Origin: Pseudomonadota bacterium
GTDB taxonomy: Bacteria; Pseudomonadota; Alphaproteobacteria; Puniceispirillales; Marisalimonadaceae
Length of the DNA stretch: 64,000 nucleotides
Reading direction: 5' to 3'
Assembly: GCA_028382005.1 (NCBI GenBank)
Contig: JAOESH010000006.1
Location: 16,461 to 80,460, forward strand
Both the position numbers and the translations under genes were made by a program. Within the stretch, counting starts at the first letter, position 1; each line of letters begins with the position of its first letter. Positions 46,121-55,734 of this stretch are shown one piece after another. The notes below the pieces were generated by a model that saw only the letters and a program-made list of their open reading frames with translations, was not told the DNA's origin and did not search any database.

Positions 46121-47836
46121 CTAAGAATCTTTTTCCATCATACCTTTGAAAACGCTAGAAACTCTTCCCGCTTCATCTCCGACAATCATTCTTATTACAG
46201 CCACTTTATCGTCGTAGGTGTTTGCTGTATCTAACATTTCTGCAGAAATAGCAGACTTCTTAGGTTTAAGTTTTGCTTTAATATCCTCAAGTGATTCACC
46301 CTCTTGAACCTCGATTTTGTCATCAGCTTCATCATCCTCATCGCTGACCATTGAACCTGCTCCAGACGAGTAACCTACAGGAACCAAAACTCTTTTTAAT
46401 AGAGGATGTAATGCCCCAAATATTACGATAGCTAAAATTAATACGGTTGCAACCTGTTGTATTATCTCTTTTATAGAATTGTTTTCATACCAGGGTACTA
46501 CATCTGCCTCAAGAATATCCACAAAAGGACTACTTGTAACAGTGACGCTATCTCCTCTGATTTCGTCAAAACCCAGTGCTTCTTGAACTAAAGATTTAAT
46601 TTCAAATAATTTTTCTTTACTTAGTTTTTCAAAGGCAAATATACCTTCCGGTGTTAATACTTTCTTTTCTCGAATAATAACAGCCGCCTTAATTTTTTTA
46701 ATTTCACCATATTGAGCAGTAGTTGTCTCTACTTTTCTACTAACTTCGTAGTTCTTAACAGAAGTTTGACTTCTCTGTTTTAAGTTCGTGCCTGCTCCTT
46801 GGCCCTCTGGAACTTCTTTGTTTAAATCTGGTGCCAGAGGAGGTGCATTAGATAAGGCTCCAGGAATACCTCTTGCTTCTGGATTAGCACTCTCGTCTAA
46901 AGAAGTTTGTTCACTTCTTAATGCATTACCTTTTGGATCAACTGATTCTTCTGTTATTTCTCTCTTAGTAAAGTTCATATCTACATTTATTTCAGCTTTT
47001 AAATTTCCAGCTCCAACTATAGGAGTTAAAAGTGATATAACTCTAGATTTATATATTTCACCCAATCTCATCGTTTGAGACATTTGTTCATTTGATGCCG
47101 ATGCAGCTGCATCACTTGATGGTTTTGATAAAAGTTCACCAAACTGATCTACTACAGTGATATTTTCGGAAGGTAAATTTGGTACTGAAGATGCTACTAA
47201 ATGAACAATTGATTGTATTTGTTGTCTACCAAGTGATCTTCCGTTTGATAATTTTACAAACACAGAAGCGGATGGTAAAGCAACCTCTCTAGCAAAAACT
47301 GTTTTCTCAGGAACGGCTAAATGAACTCTTGCAGAGCTTATACCTGAAATAAAATTTATAGATCTTGATAGTTCTGCTTCTAGAGATTGTTTAATTCTTA
47401 CAGCTTCAACTGAACGACTAGTACCCATAGGCATATCGCTCAGATTATCGTAACCATCTGGAACAGAAGATGGCAAACCTTCACCCGCCAAAAGCATTCT
47501 AGATTGGTGATAATCTTTGACCGGAACAATTAGTTCACCGGTTGAAGGGTTCAATGAAACATTTACTCCATTTTGTTTTAAAGTCTGAATAACAGCAGAT
47601 TTTTCACTTTCAGGAAGAGACGCAAACAAAGTTGTCATATCAGGTTTCTGCATTGTAAAAAATACAATTAAACCAATAAAAGCTACAATAACTCCAAATA
47701 TCAAGGGAATTGATTTTTGAACAGCAGGGTCGGCAGTCATCTTTCTAACATTTGAAATAGATGAAGATATCCTACTTATCATTCCTGTACCTTGATTAAT
47801 TCCAGCTATATTATTATTAGTTGTTGCTTCTGCCAT
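46121..47836 (-). CDS. fliF: Flagellar MS-ring protein FliF
   Basis: Inner-membrane ring on which the rotor is built. Two membrane helices bracket the periplasmic ring-building domains: residues about 44-62 (PLIFGVIVAFIGLIVFF) and about 452-475 (TVLILAIVIFGALHPLL). Conserved internal sequence includes ISSARVHLAVPEKTVF and PSASVFVKL. The C-terminal cytoplasmic end binds FliG. Length 571 is normal. Confidence 0.96.
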   Translation of the reverse strand: MAEATTNNNIAGINQGTGMISRISSSISNVRKMTADPAVQKSIPLIFGVIVAFIGLIVFFTMQKPDMTTLFASLPESEKSAVIQTLKQNGVNVSLNPSTGELIVPVKDYHQSRMLLAGEGLPSSVPDGYDNLSDMPMGTSRSVEAVRIKQSLEAELSRSINFISGISSARVHLAVPEKTVFAREVALPSASVFVKLSNGRSLGRQQIQSIVHLVASSVPNLPSENITVVDQFGELLSKPSSDAAASASNEQMSQTMRLGEIYKSRVISLLTPIVGAGNLKAEINVDMNFTKREITEESVDPKGNALRSEQTSLDESANPEARGIPGALSNAPPLAPDLNKEVPEGQGAGTNLKQRSQTSVKNYEVSRKVETTTAQYGEIKKIKAAVIIREKKVLTPEGIFAFEKLSKEKLFEIKSLVQEALGFDEIRGDSVTVTSSPFVDILEADVVPWYENNSIKEIIQQVATVLILAIVIFGALHPLLKRVLVPVGYSSGAGSMVSDEDDEADDKIEVQEGESLEDIKAKLKPKKSAISAEMLDTANTYDDKVAVIRMIVGDEAGRVSSVFKGMMEKDS

Positions 47837-47859
47837 TTTCTTTTCCTAATCAAATTAAA

Positions 47860-48174
47860 TTAAACGGGCATGTTCATTATGTCTTTATAAGAACTCAAAA
47901 CTTTATTTCTTACATTTAAAGTCATTTGAAATGCGATGCTAGAAATCTGCTGTTGCATAATAACTTTTGTTAAATCAGTTTCTTTTCCTAACTCATAGTC
48001 CTTAGTTATTTCAGAGGCTTTATTCTGACTATCTGCAACAGAATTAATAGCATCATTTATCTTTTTAGAAAAATCTTCTGCTCTTTCACCACCAGAAAAG
48101 GCCTGATTAGCTTTTTCTAATATATTTTGTCTAGCAAGACTTGAAACACTACTATTTTGATTTGATACCTGCAT
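47860..48174 (-). CDS. fliE: Flagellar hook-basal body protein FliE
   Basis: A 104-residue adaptor between the MS ring and rod. The C-terminal motif IAFQMTLNVRNKVLSSYKDIMNMPV is the FliE signature. It lies between the FlbD-like regulator and fliF, with gaps of 15 and 23 bases, and starts the structural part of the operon. Confidence 0.94.
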   Translation of the reverse strand: MQVSNQNSSVSSLARQNILEKANQAFSGGERAEDFSKKINDAINSVADSQNKASEITKDYELGKETDLTKVIMQQQISSIAFQMTLNVRNKVLSSYKDIMNMPV

Positions 48175-48189
48175 TTCATTTATCCTTTT

Positions 48190-49386
48190 TTAAGTTGCTT
48201 TTGCAAATGCCAATTGATCAGCAAGTGAATCAACTGATAATGTTTCGTTTATATTTGATAATGATTTATCAATCATTATAGATGTATGATCTATAGATTG
48301 TCCCCCACACAATACCAATGCTCTTTGAAGTGTGTTTTCTAATTCCCTTACATTACCAGGCCAGTTGTGATTTAAGAGTAAATCTCTTGCATTTGCAGTG
48401 ATAAAAGGAACAGTTCCTTCTTCTTTGCTGTGTTTATCTAATATTTTAATAGCAATAGGAAGAATATCATCTTTCCTGTCAGATAATTTTTTAGTCTGAA
48501 GTGGAAAAACATTTAACCTATAATATAAATCCTCTCTAAATCTTGATTGATTAACTTCAGATGCCATATCACGATTTGAGGTTGCTAAAACTCTTACATC
48601 AACCTCAATATCTCTTTGTCCTCCTACTGGGGTGACTTTTCTTTCTTGTAAAACTCTCAGGAGTTTTGCCTGTAAAGACAAAGGCATTTCTGAAATTTCA
48701 TCTAAAAGTAATGTGCCTTTATCAGCAGCTCTAAAAATTCCTTTGTTTGCATTAGAAGCACCTGTAAAAGCACCTTTTTCATGACCAAACAAAATAGCCT
48801 CCAACATGTTTTCAGGAATAGCTGCACAATTAACTGCTACAAATGGTTCTTCTTTTCTACTAGAATTTTCATGTAAATAGTTTGCCAATACTTCTTTTCC
48901 GGAACCTGTAGGACCATTGATAAATACGGTTACGTCAGTGTTAGCAACTCTCCTAGCAAGAGATAACAACTCAAATGTCTTAACATCCCCAGCAGAAAAT
49001 GAAACGTTTGGACAACAAATATTAAAAATTAACTCTAATGAATATGCGTCAGTAAAGTCTGAAATCGTTATTCTTTTTAAAGCCCCACCTAATTCATCTT
49101 TAATTTCAATACCGTTTATTAAATTTTTATCACCAATTATAATAACTTTAGATAATTTGGATTGTCTAGCAAATGCAACTAATTTTGACGAGCCTCCTAT
49201 TTCCTTTTCAAAAGTATCCGAACATACAATGGTATCTGCGTTATACCCAACAAGGTCAATTCCAAGCAAATCAGGTTTTGAACTACCTGATCCAGCCTTA
49301 ATGACTGTCACATCTCTGTTTTCAAGTAAATTGCATAAATTATTTGCAATTTTTAAATTATTATTAACTACAATAATCTGACTCAT
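48190..49386 (-). CDS. flbD: FlbD-like sigma-54 activator lacking the DNA-binding domain
   Basis: A 398-residue flagellar enhancer-binding-type protein. The first 125 residues have receiver length but no acidic pair after strand 1 (VVNNN) and no clear phosphoacceptor Asp at the end of strand 3 (VCSDT), so the receiver looks degenerate, as in Caulobacter FlbD. The AAA+ domain is intact: Walker A GPTGSGKE (158-165), GAFTGA (205-210), GTLLLDEISEMPL, and NWPGNVRELENTLQ. The Fis-type helix-turn-helix expected after it is missing: the chain ends about 45 residues after the AAA+ domain with LADQLAFAKAT. fliE follows after 15 bases, so it was not cut by a frameshift. Confidence 0.85.
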   Translation of the reverse strand: MSQIIVVNNNLKIANNLCNLLENRDVTVIKAGSGSSKPDLLGIDLVGYNADTIVCSDTFEKEIGGSSKLVAFARQSKLSKVIIIGDKNLINGIEIKDELGGALKRITISDFTDAYSLELIFNICCPNVSFSAGDVKTFELLSLARRVANTDVTVFINGPTGSGKEVLANYLHENSSRKEEPFVAVNCAAIPENMLEAILFGHEKGAFTGASNANKGIFRAADKGTLLLDEISEMPLSLQAKLLRVLQERKVTPVGGQRDIEVDVRVLATSNRDMASEVNQSRFREDLYYRLNVFPLQTKKLSDRKDDILPIAIKILDKHSKEEGTVPFITANARDLLLNHNWPGNVRELENTLQRALVLCGGQSIDHTSIMIDKSLSNINETLSVDSLADQLAFAKAT

Positions 49387-49416
49387 TTATAACTCCTCAT
49401 AATCGATGAATTAAAG

Positions 49417-49434
49417 AAGCAAGAACCTTGCCAA
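49417..49434 (-). promoter_or_regulatory. Sigma-54 promoter before flbD-fliE-fliF-fliG-fliH-fliI-fliJ
   Basis: Minus-strand TTGGCAAGGTTCTTGCTT: GG (49431-49432) and GC (49419-49420) are 10 bases apart, with TGGCA and TTGC context. It lies 33 bases before the flbD ATG, in the gap between two divergent sigma-54 activator genes, so the regulator gene may be under sigma-54 control itself. Confidence 0.85.
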
Positions 49435-49575
49435 ATCATGTTATTAAATTTTTTGAGTTATATTATGTGCGAACAAATATCCTTTTTTTTATTTCTTTGG
49501 TTGATTTTATTTTAAAAAAGTCATTATTATGACATTTTAAATTAATTTATTTTCAATTATTTGACGAGCTGTGAA

Positions 49576-50706
49576 ATGAATGTAGTTGATAAACTTATAG
49601 ACCCAACAAGCAATAGAAAATCTGTGTTAGATACTCTTAATGAAATGATTGACGGTGAGAGTTCTGAAACTAAATCAATGAAGAACTTAATAGCAATGGT
49701 ATCACAAACAGATAGTACTGCATTGATTTTAGGAGAAACTGGAACAGGTAAAGATATTGTTGCGCAAGCGATTCATAAATGTTCAAACAAAAAGGGTGCT
49801 TTAGTTACTGTTAATTGTGCAGCCATTCCTTCCGAACTTTTAGAGTCAGAGTTGTTTGGTCACGAAAAAGGTTCTTTTACAGGAGCTGACAAACTTAGAA
49901 GGGGAAGATTTGAACAATCAAGTGGAGGATCTTTATTTCTTGATGAAATCGGCGACATGCCCCTTCCCTTACAAGCAAAACTTTTAAGAGCAATAGAGAG
50001 TAGGACGATTCAAAGAGTTGGCGGAGCTGAAGATATAAAAATTGATTTAAGATTAATTTGTGCAACACATAGAGATTTAGAAAAAAAAGTTGAAAGTGGA
50101 GAGTTTAGAGCCGACCTTTATTTTAGGATAAATGTTTTGCCCATCAATGTTCCTTCACTTGCTGAAAGAAGAACAGACATCGCTAGCCTTCAAGCAACAT
50201 TGTTAAAAAATCTCAATTTAGATAAATCAATCGAACCAATTTTTACACCCGATGCTATTACAGCACTTTCCAAGCACAACTGGCCAGGTAACGTAAGAGA
50301 ATTAAAAAATGTTATTGAAAGAGCATGTATTATTTTTCCGGGAAAAGAAATTACAAGTTCTAATATATATGAAAACTTACTTAGACTAAAAGTACCAACA
50401 ATAGCTGAAGAACAAGATGCAATCTGGGATATGACAGCAGACTTAAGTGGAATTAATGATTTAATAGACAATGATATACCTGAGAACCCAGAAGATTATT
50501 TACCCCATCCTAAAAATTATAAAAATTGGTTTACATTTTATGATGAAATTGACTTAAGAAGGCACCTTCAAGACGTAGAAATTGTTTTGATAGAAGAGGC
50601 ACTAGAAAAAACAAACTATAAAGTAGCATTAGCTGCCGACAAATTAAAGTTAAGAAGAACAACCTTAATTGAAAAAATGAAAAAATACTCATTATCAGCT
50701 AATTAA
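49576..50706 (+). CDS. FleQ-like sigma-54 activator without receiver domain
   Basis: A stand-alone enhancer-binding protein of about 376 residues. A short N-terminal lead (about 30 residues) is followed by the AAA+ domain with Walker A GETGTGKD (53-60), GSFTGA (99-104; Ser in place of the usual Ala), GGSLFLDEIGDMPL and NWPGNVRELKNVIE. The C-terminus has a Fis-type helix-turn-helix ending LKLRRTTLIEKMKKY, very close to FleQ/FlrA. The linker FYDEIDLRRHLQDVEIVLIEEAL is also FleQ-like. There is no N-terminal receiver or FleQ domain. An upstream TTG (49561) is possible; the ATG is preferred. It is divergent from flbD. Confidence 0.85.
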   Translation: MNVVDKLIDPTSNRKSVLDTLNEMIDGESSETKSMKNLIAMVSQTDSTALILGETGTGKDIVAQAIHKCSNKKGALVTVNCAAIPSELLESELFGHEKGSFTGADKLRRGRFEQSSGGSLFLDEIGDMPLPLQAKLLRAIESRTIQRVGGAEDIKIDLRLICATHRDLEKKVESGEFRADLYFRINVLPINVPSLAERRTDIASLQATLLKNLNLDKSIEPIFTPDAITALSKHNWPGNVRELKNVIERACIIFPGKEITSSNIYENLLRLKVPTIAEEQDAIWDMTADLSGINDLIDNDIPENPEDYLPHPKNYKNWFTFYDEIDLRRHLQDVEIVLIEEALEKTNYKVALAADKLKLRRTTLIEKMKKYSLSAN

Positions 50707-50721
50707 TTTTTAAAATTTTTT

Positions 50722-53238
50722 TTAAAGTTTCTGACACCAAAATTGATACATACCTGCAAATGTTTGCTTATTTTTTTTCTCAAATTGATCCCATTTTTTA
50801 AGATCGTATAAATCTTCACTTGCTGAATTTTCAGATTTGAATTCCTTTATCATCGGGCATCCTTCAAAACCGGAAAACGATAAATTCAAATCATTGAGAT
50901 GTTTGCTAATTTCAGACAATTTAAAATTACTTTCATGAATATGGAACAAAAGATCACGTAAGTTACTCATACTATAAAAATCGTCTGAATTTTTAATATT
51001 TATATGATGAGGTTTTATAGAATCTATGATTTCACTTCTAAATTTTTTTATTGCTGAAACATCATTATTAATTTTTAACTGTTTAATTTCATTACGTATT
51101 TTAGTTATATCTTGTCTAGCAAACTTACTATAAAGGCCAATTTTCATTAATCCACCGACTTTTAAAATATTTGATAATACTTTCCATCCAGCAATTGGAT
51201 CGTCCATGTGATGTAGTACGCCTGTACACTCAATAATATCAAATTTTTCATTTATATTTTCTAAATCTAAAATATCAGCCTGAATATATTTTATATTATC
51301 ATAACCTAACTCTTGACTTTTTCTTTTTGCATAAGAAAGGCTTTTAAGACTAATATCAATTGCCAATATATCAGAGTTTTTATAATAAGATGCAGCTTGT
51401 ATAGATTGTTTTCCAGTACCGCAACCTGCAATAAGAACTTTTGGATTTTTTATTTTTTTTATTTTTTCATCATAAACTTTTAATTGTCTCTTTTTTATAA
51501 AGTCCGAAATTAAAACGGTATCATCCTTATTCAAATCAAGAGAATTCCATCTGGGATATGGGTTTTCTTCATATTGTTTTCTGACTTTAATAGAAACACT
51601 ATTATTTATCTTTTTAAGAATTGGGATTTCTGACAATAATTTTTTTTCTGTGATTTGATCGTCAATTAAAAATTTTTTTATTTTGTCAAAACGGTTGATA
51701 AATTTAACTTTTTTTGTCCCTAATAAATTTGATAAAGGAACATATGAAGCTAAACATAAAATTTTATTAATAGATATTTTACCCTTTGAAATTTCTATTT
51801 CTAATGTTTTTTTTAAATTCTTTAATGCCTTTGTTTCTTTACTTTTAATATTATAGATAAATTCATTTAAATAGCAGTGAAAGGCTAAAGATTCTTGAAA
51901 AATCAAGGTTTCATTATCGGAAGATGTTTTTTCAATATTTAACAAAATTGAAGATCTTAATTCCATAATTTTGGTTTCTATTTCTATATCTGGAATTACC
52001 CCTACACACATAAACTTCATTAAAAGTTTTTCATTAGATAAAATTTTAATTTCTTTCTCATAATTTTTATCATGATTTTTATTTAAAATAGTTCTAATAT
52101 TCGGCTTTGTTTTAACTAAACTTACTACTGCTTTAGATATGTCAGACGGAGAGGTAATATTTTCTAGTTCTATCATCTGAATAATATTTTTGTATAAAAC
52201 GTCTAATTCAATTGTTGGTATTTTATTTTTTAAAGAATGGTTGAGCATATAAAGCGCTTTTTTATGGTAAGGTTTCAAATTAATGCATTTATTAAAACAA
52301 ATTATCGCTTTATCAACCATATGTTCTTCAAAAAAAAGAATTCCTAGATTGTAGTAAGTTTCATGAAAATTAGGGTTTAAATTTATTGCTTTTCTATAAT
52401 ATTCAATAGATCTTTCGATATATCCTTGTTCATGTAAAATATATCCAAGGTTTATAAATGAACCTATTAGGTTTGAATTAAAATCTATTGCTTTTTTATA
52501 GAAAAACTCAGATTCCTTAAACATTTTTTTACATTGGTATGCGACACCTAAATTATAATTAACATCTGCTTGTTCTGGATCAATTTGAATTGCTTTTTTA
52601 AAATATCGAATAGCTTCATCGATATTTCCTTGATCTATTAAAATTGATCCAATTATATTATAAGAATTTAAAAAGTTTGGATTAATAGAAATAGCCTTTT
52701 TACATACATTAACTGCTTGAATAAACTTTCCTTGCCTTTTTAAAATTTCACTTATTGCATTATAAACCTCAACATAGTCAGGTTTCAGTAAAAGAACTTT
52801 TTCATAAAATTGAATGGCAAGCTCTAATTTTCCTTGTTCCTGTAATGTAAAAGCTAAATTGTTAATAATATTAAAATTATTAGGTAATAGTTTGTTTGCA
52901 GAAGAGAAAGCAGCATATGCTTTTTCATAAAAACCTAGTTGTATGTTTGAACAACCTAATAAGTTCCAAAAATTAATTTTATCTGAAAATTGTTTAGTAA
53001 GTTTTGCTGATTTTTCAGCTACTTTTTGAAAATCCCCTTTATTATAAGCTAATAAAAGTTCACTATTAAAGTTCTCTATTAAATCAATTTTAATTTTTTC
53101 CAACTTTGACTTGGCCAGAGGATTATTAGGAAATTTTTTTAAAATCTTAGAATATAATTCTTCTGCACTATTGAACGCACCTTCTTGTTCATAGTTATTC
53201 GCTTTAATTAATAAATAATCTATATTGACTTTGGACAA
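50722..53238 (-). CDS. TPR-repeat protein fused to SAM-dependent methyltransferase
   Basis: An 838-residue fusion. About nine TPR units (residues 5-330, with recurring AYNxxGxxxxxxG-type pattern) form a peptide-binding solenoid. A linker domain (about 350-550) leads to the motif KQYEENPYPRW (about 553-565), and then a class I methyltransferase with motif I LIAGCGTGKQS (about 600), ILAIDIS, and FDIIECTGVLHHMDDP. The start is TTG with AGGAG 6 bases before. It follows the TPR-oxygenase gene by 50 bases, so the two likely form one sigma-54-driven operon. The substrate is unknown; a flagellar protein is inferred. Confidence 0.88.
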   Translation of the reverse strand: MSKVNIDYLLIKANNYEQEGAFNSAEELYSKILKKFPNNPLAKSKLEKIKIDLIENFNSELLLAYNKGDFQKVAEKSAKLTKQFSDKINFWNLLGCSNIQLGFYEKAYAAFSSANKLLPNNFNIINNLAFTLQEQGKLELAIQFYEKVLLLKPDYVEVYNAISEILKRQGKFIQAVNVCKKAISINPNFLNSYNIIGSILIDQGNIDEAIRYFKKAIQIDPEQADVNYNLGVAYQCKKMFKESEFFYKKAIDFNSNLIGSFINLGYILHEQGYIERSIEYYRKAINLNPNFHETYYNLGILFFEEHMVDKAIICFNKCINLKPYHKKALYMLNHSLKNKIPTIELDVLYKNIIQMIELENITSPSDISKAVVSLVKTKPNIRTILNKNHDKNYEKEIKILSNEKLLMKFMCVGVIPDIEIETKIMELRSSILLNIEKTSSDNETLIFQESLAFHCYLNEFIYNIKSKETKALKNLKKTLEIEISKGKISINKILCLASYVPLSNLLGTKKVKFINRFDKIKKFLIDDQITEKKLLSEIPILKKINNSVSIKVRKQYEENPYPRWNSLDLNKDDTVLISDFIKKRQLKVYDEKIKKIKNPKVLIAGCGTGKQSIQAASYYKNSDILAIDISLKSLSYAKRKSQELGYDNIKYIQADILDLENINEKFDIIECTGVLHHMDDPIAGWKVLSNILKVGGLMKIGLYSKFARQDITKIRNEIKQLKINNDVSAIKKFRSEIIDSIKPHHINIKNSDDFYSMSNLRDLLFHIHESNFKLSEISKHLNDLNLSFSGFEGCPMIKEFKSENSASEDLYDLKKWDQFEKKNKQTFAGMYQFWCQKL

Positions 53239-53288
53239 AATGGGCTCCTAAAAGATAATTAAAATGTTATAAACACTCTTTTATTTTA

Positions 53289-55523
53289 TTATTGAAGGTT
53301 TTTTAGATTTTCTTTTGGCATTAAATCAAACGATATAATAATCCTTTCAGCATCTGAAGAAAAAGGAATTGTTCCATGATAGAGAGAAGATGGAAATAAA
53401 ACTATGTCCCCTATTTGGGGATTATGAGTTGTGTTAGAATAATTTTCATTAGAAAATTTTTTTCCGATATCAAATTGAATGGCACCCTCATTTTTACCTA
53501 AAGATGGTACCACTTTCAAATAAATCACACCACTCAACCATCCATCGGGATGAATGTGAAGATGATTGTAACCTTGTTCTTTAAGAATAATATGCCAACC
53601 TAAAATATTTTTTTCTAAAGGCCATTTTTCAATAAATCCACATTTCTGATCCTTAAATTTTTCATAATAAGAATCTATTTCATTGAGTATTATATTTTTT
53701 AAGCTATGAAGATTCTCTTTAGGAAATCTGAATAAATCTCCATCAGTTTGCAAACCCATTTTAACAGATTGACCAGGTTGTTCCCATGAAGTTGGGATAT
53801 CTTTTAAATCTTCAATTATGTTAGAAATAAATGTATTAGTATCCTTTTTGTGGTAAGATAAATTAGAAAAAAATAAAAAATCCAATGGTTTTTTACAAAA
53901 ACTATGAGCAGTTTCTTTTTGTTGCTCTTCAGCAATAAATGAAGCAAATGCCGCAGCACTTAAATTAGATGCATCTAACTTTTCATTAATTTCTAGCCTC
54001 TGGTAAATTTCTTCTATTCTACCTAAATGATATAAGGTTTCTAATGCACGCGCTCTCGCATCACGAGTATTGTAACTATCATAATATTTTAATGCGTTCT
54101 CATAGTCACCACTTCGAAATAACCTAGTACCCTTACTTACCGTAATCGGTCTAATAAATGGGTCTAAAGATATAATCTTCTTATAACTTTCTTCTGCGTC
54201 ATCTATTTTATCAGACGCCTGTTGAACAACTCCTAATTCATCATAAGCTTGGACATAATTTGGATCAAGTGATATCACTTTTACATAACATTCTTCTGCT
54301 TCACTTAATTTATCAAAATATTTCAAAACCCCTGCTAAATTTTTATAGCCTTCTATAAATTTAGGGTTAATTTCAATTGCTTTTCTAAAACTTATTTCAG
54401 CTTCTTCTAATCTACTAAGTTGTTGCAAAATAATACCTAAGTTATTGTGAGTTTCCGCAAAGTTTGGTCTTAAATTTATTGATTGCTTATAACTTGCTTC
54501 TGCCTCCTTTAGCTTACCTAGTTCTTGAAATGTATTCCCTAAGTTATTATGCGCTTCGGCATAATCAGCATTTATTTCAATTGCTTTGCAATGGCTAGAT
54601 ACAGCATCTTCTAATCGACCCAGTTGTTGCAATATATTTCCTAAATTAGTATAAGCTGGAGCAAGATCTGGTTGAAATTTAATTGCTTGTCTATAATTAA
54701 TTTCCGCTTCTTCTAATTTACCTATTTTTTTTTGAACTAAACCTAAGTTGTAATATCCTTGAGCGAAATCTGATTTTATTAAAATTGCTTTTTTAGAGTT
54801 TGCTTCAGCCTCTTCTAACCTATCTAAAGAATTCAGGTTAACTGACAAGTTATTGTAAGACTCACAATCATTAGGATCTAATTCTACAGCTCTTTGATTT
54901 GCATATACCGCATCAGATATTTTATTAGTTTGCTGGTAAACTGCACCAAGTACTTTCCAAGGAAATTGATGTTTAGGAAATTGTTTTGTCATGGATAATG
55001 CTAGTTTTTCTGCATCTAAATATTGTCCATTTTGATAATATTTTAGAAGTGTATCTAATTCGTGCTGAGGCGGGTTTATAAGGCTATTGCTTTGATGTGA
55101 CACTTCTGTTTTGTTATGATTTTGTAATGTTTTATTTTTAGTATTTAACTCTACTTGTAATGCATCAATTTTTTTACCTAGCAATGCTATAACTTTTTTA
55201 TTACTTAAAACTTGTTTTGCCATGTCAAATTGGTTGTCTTTAATAAGAGCATCTATATAACTTAACCAGAACTGTTCTACTTTAGGATTTGCTTCTGTTG
55301 CAGTTTTAAAAAACGGTAAGGCTAATCCAGCTTTATTTACAGAAACTGCAATTACACCTAGATTATGATTAGCAACAGGGTGAGTTGAGTGAGATTTTAA
55401 TACAGTTCGATAAAGAACTTCAGCCTCTTGTATTTTTCCTTCCTGGTGCGCCCCAATAGCTCGATGCAGCGATTGTTCTATAGTTAATTCTGTTGATTTA
55501 TTATGTATTTTAGCTTGGCTCAT
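53289..55523 (-). CDS. TPR-repeat protein fused to putative 2-oxoglutarate/Fe(II) oxygenase
   Basis: A 744-residue fusion. Two TPR blocks (about residues 12-80 and 155-480, with near-identical units such as AEAHNNLGNTFQELGKLKEAE) are followed by a double-stranded beta-helix domain. The iron site is seen as HPD in HLHIHPDGWLSGVIYL (about residue 656) and the distal His in LYHGTIPF (about 714). An Arg in ERIIISFD (about 727) fits the 2-oxoglutarate carboxylate. The domain matches the putative 2OG-Fe(II) oxygenase group seen fused to TPRs in marine bacteria. A sigma-54 promoter lies 54 bases upstream. Confidence 0.88.
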   Translation of the reverse strand: MSQAKIHNKSTELTIEQSLHRAIGAHQEGKIQEAEVLYRTVLKSHSTHPVANHNLGVIAVSVNKAGLALPFFKTATEANPKVEQFWLSYIDALIKDNQFDMAKQVLSNKKVIALLGKKIDALQVELNTKNKTLQNHNKTEVSHQSNSLINPPQHELDTLLKYYQNGQYLDAEKLALSMTKQFPKHQFPWKVLGAVYQQTNKISDAVYANQRAVELDPNDCESYNNLSVNLNSLDRLEEAEANSKKAILIKSDFAQGYYNLGLVQKKIGKLEEAEINYRQAIKFQPDLAPAYTNLGNILQQLGRLEDAVSSHCKAIEINADYAEAHNNLGNTFQELGKLKEAEASYKQSINLRPNFAETHNNLGIILQQLSRLEEAEISFRKAIEINPKFIEGYKNLAGVLKYFDKLSEAEECYVKVISLDPNYVQAYDELGVVQQASDKIDDAEESYKKIISLDPFIRPITVSKGTRLFRSGDYENALKYYDSYNTRDARARALETLYHLGRIEEIYQRLEINEKLDASNLSAAAFASFIAEEQQKETAHSFCKKPLDFLFFSNLSYHKKDTNTFISNIIEDLKDIPTSWEQPGQSVKMGLQTDGDLFRFPKENLHSLKNIILNEIDSYYEKFKDQKCGFIEKWPLEKNILGWHIILKEQGYNHLHIHPDGWLSGVIYLKVVPSLGKNEGAIQFDIGKKFSNENYSNTTHNPQIGDIVLFPSSLYHGTIPFSSDAERIIISFDLMPKENLKNLQ

Positions 55524-55575
55524 ATTTAAATTACCTATTTAATTTCCCTATTAAATCCTTCATCATAGTAAAATC

Positions 55576-55591
55576 TGCAAAATTGATGCCT
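55576..55591 (-). promoter_or_regulatory. Sigma-54 promoter before the TPR-oxygenase gene
   Basis: Minus-strand AGGCATCAATTTTGCA: GG (55589-55590) and GC (55577-55578) are 10 bases apart, with GGCAT and TTTGC context; only the base before GG departs from the other sites. It lies in the 211-base gap upstream of the oxygenase, 54 bases before its ATG. The rest of that gap shows no gene. Confidence 0.75.
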
Positions 55592-55734
55592 TTTAAACAA
55601 TATTAAAAAAAAATAAATTTTTTAGATATGACGTTAAGATTTGTTATAGATTTTTGTTTAGTTTAATTGTAATTAATAGAGCATTAATTTTTAGTTTTTC
55701 TTAAGATTTTAAATTAAAATATTGACGCTTTTAC

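Noticed and set aside
48917..49381. 154-residue open frame opposite the FlbD-like gene
   Set aside because: Shadow of a strongly supported gene on the other strand; composition follows the complementary codons.
54200..55050. DNA repeats within the TPR-oxygenase gene
   Set aside because: The repeated units are the coding counterpart of TPR motifs in register with the frame, not a CRISPR array or tandem DNA repeat.
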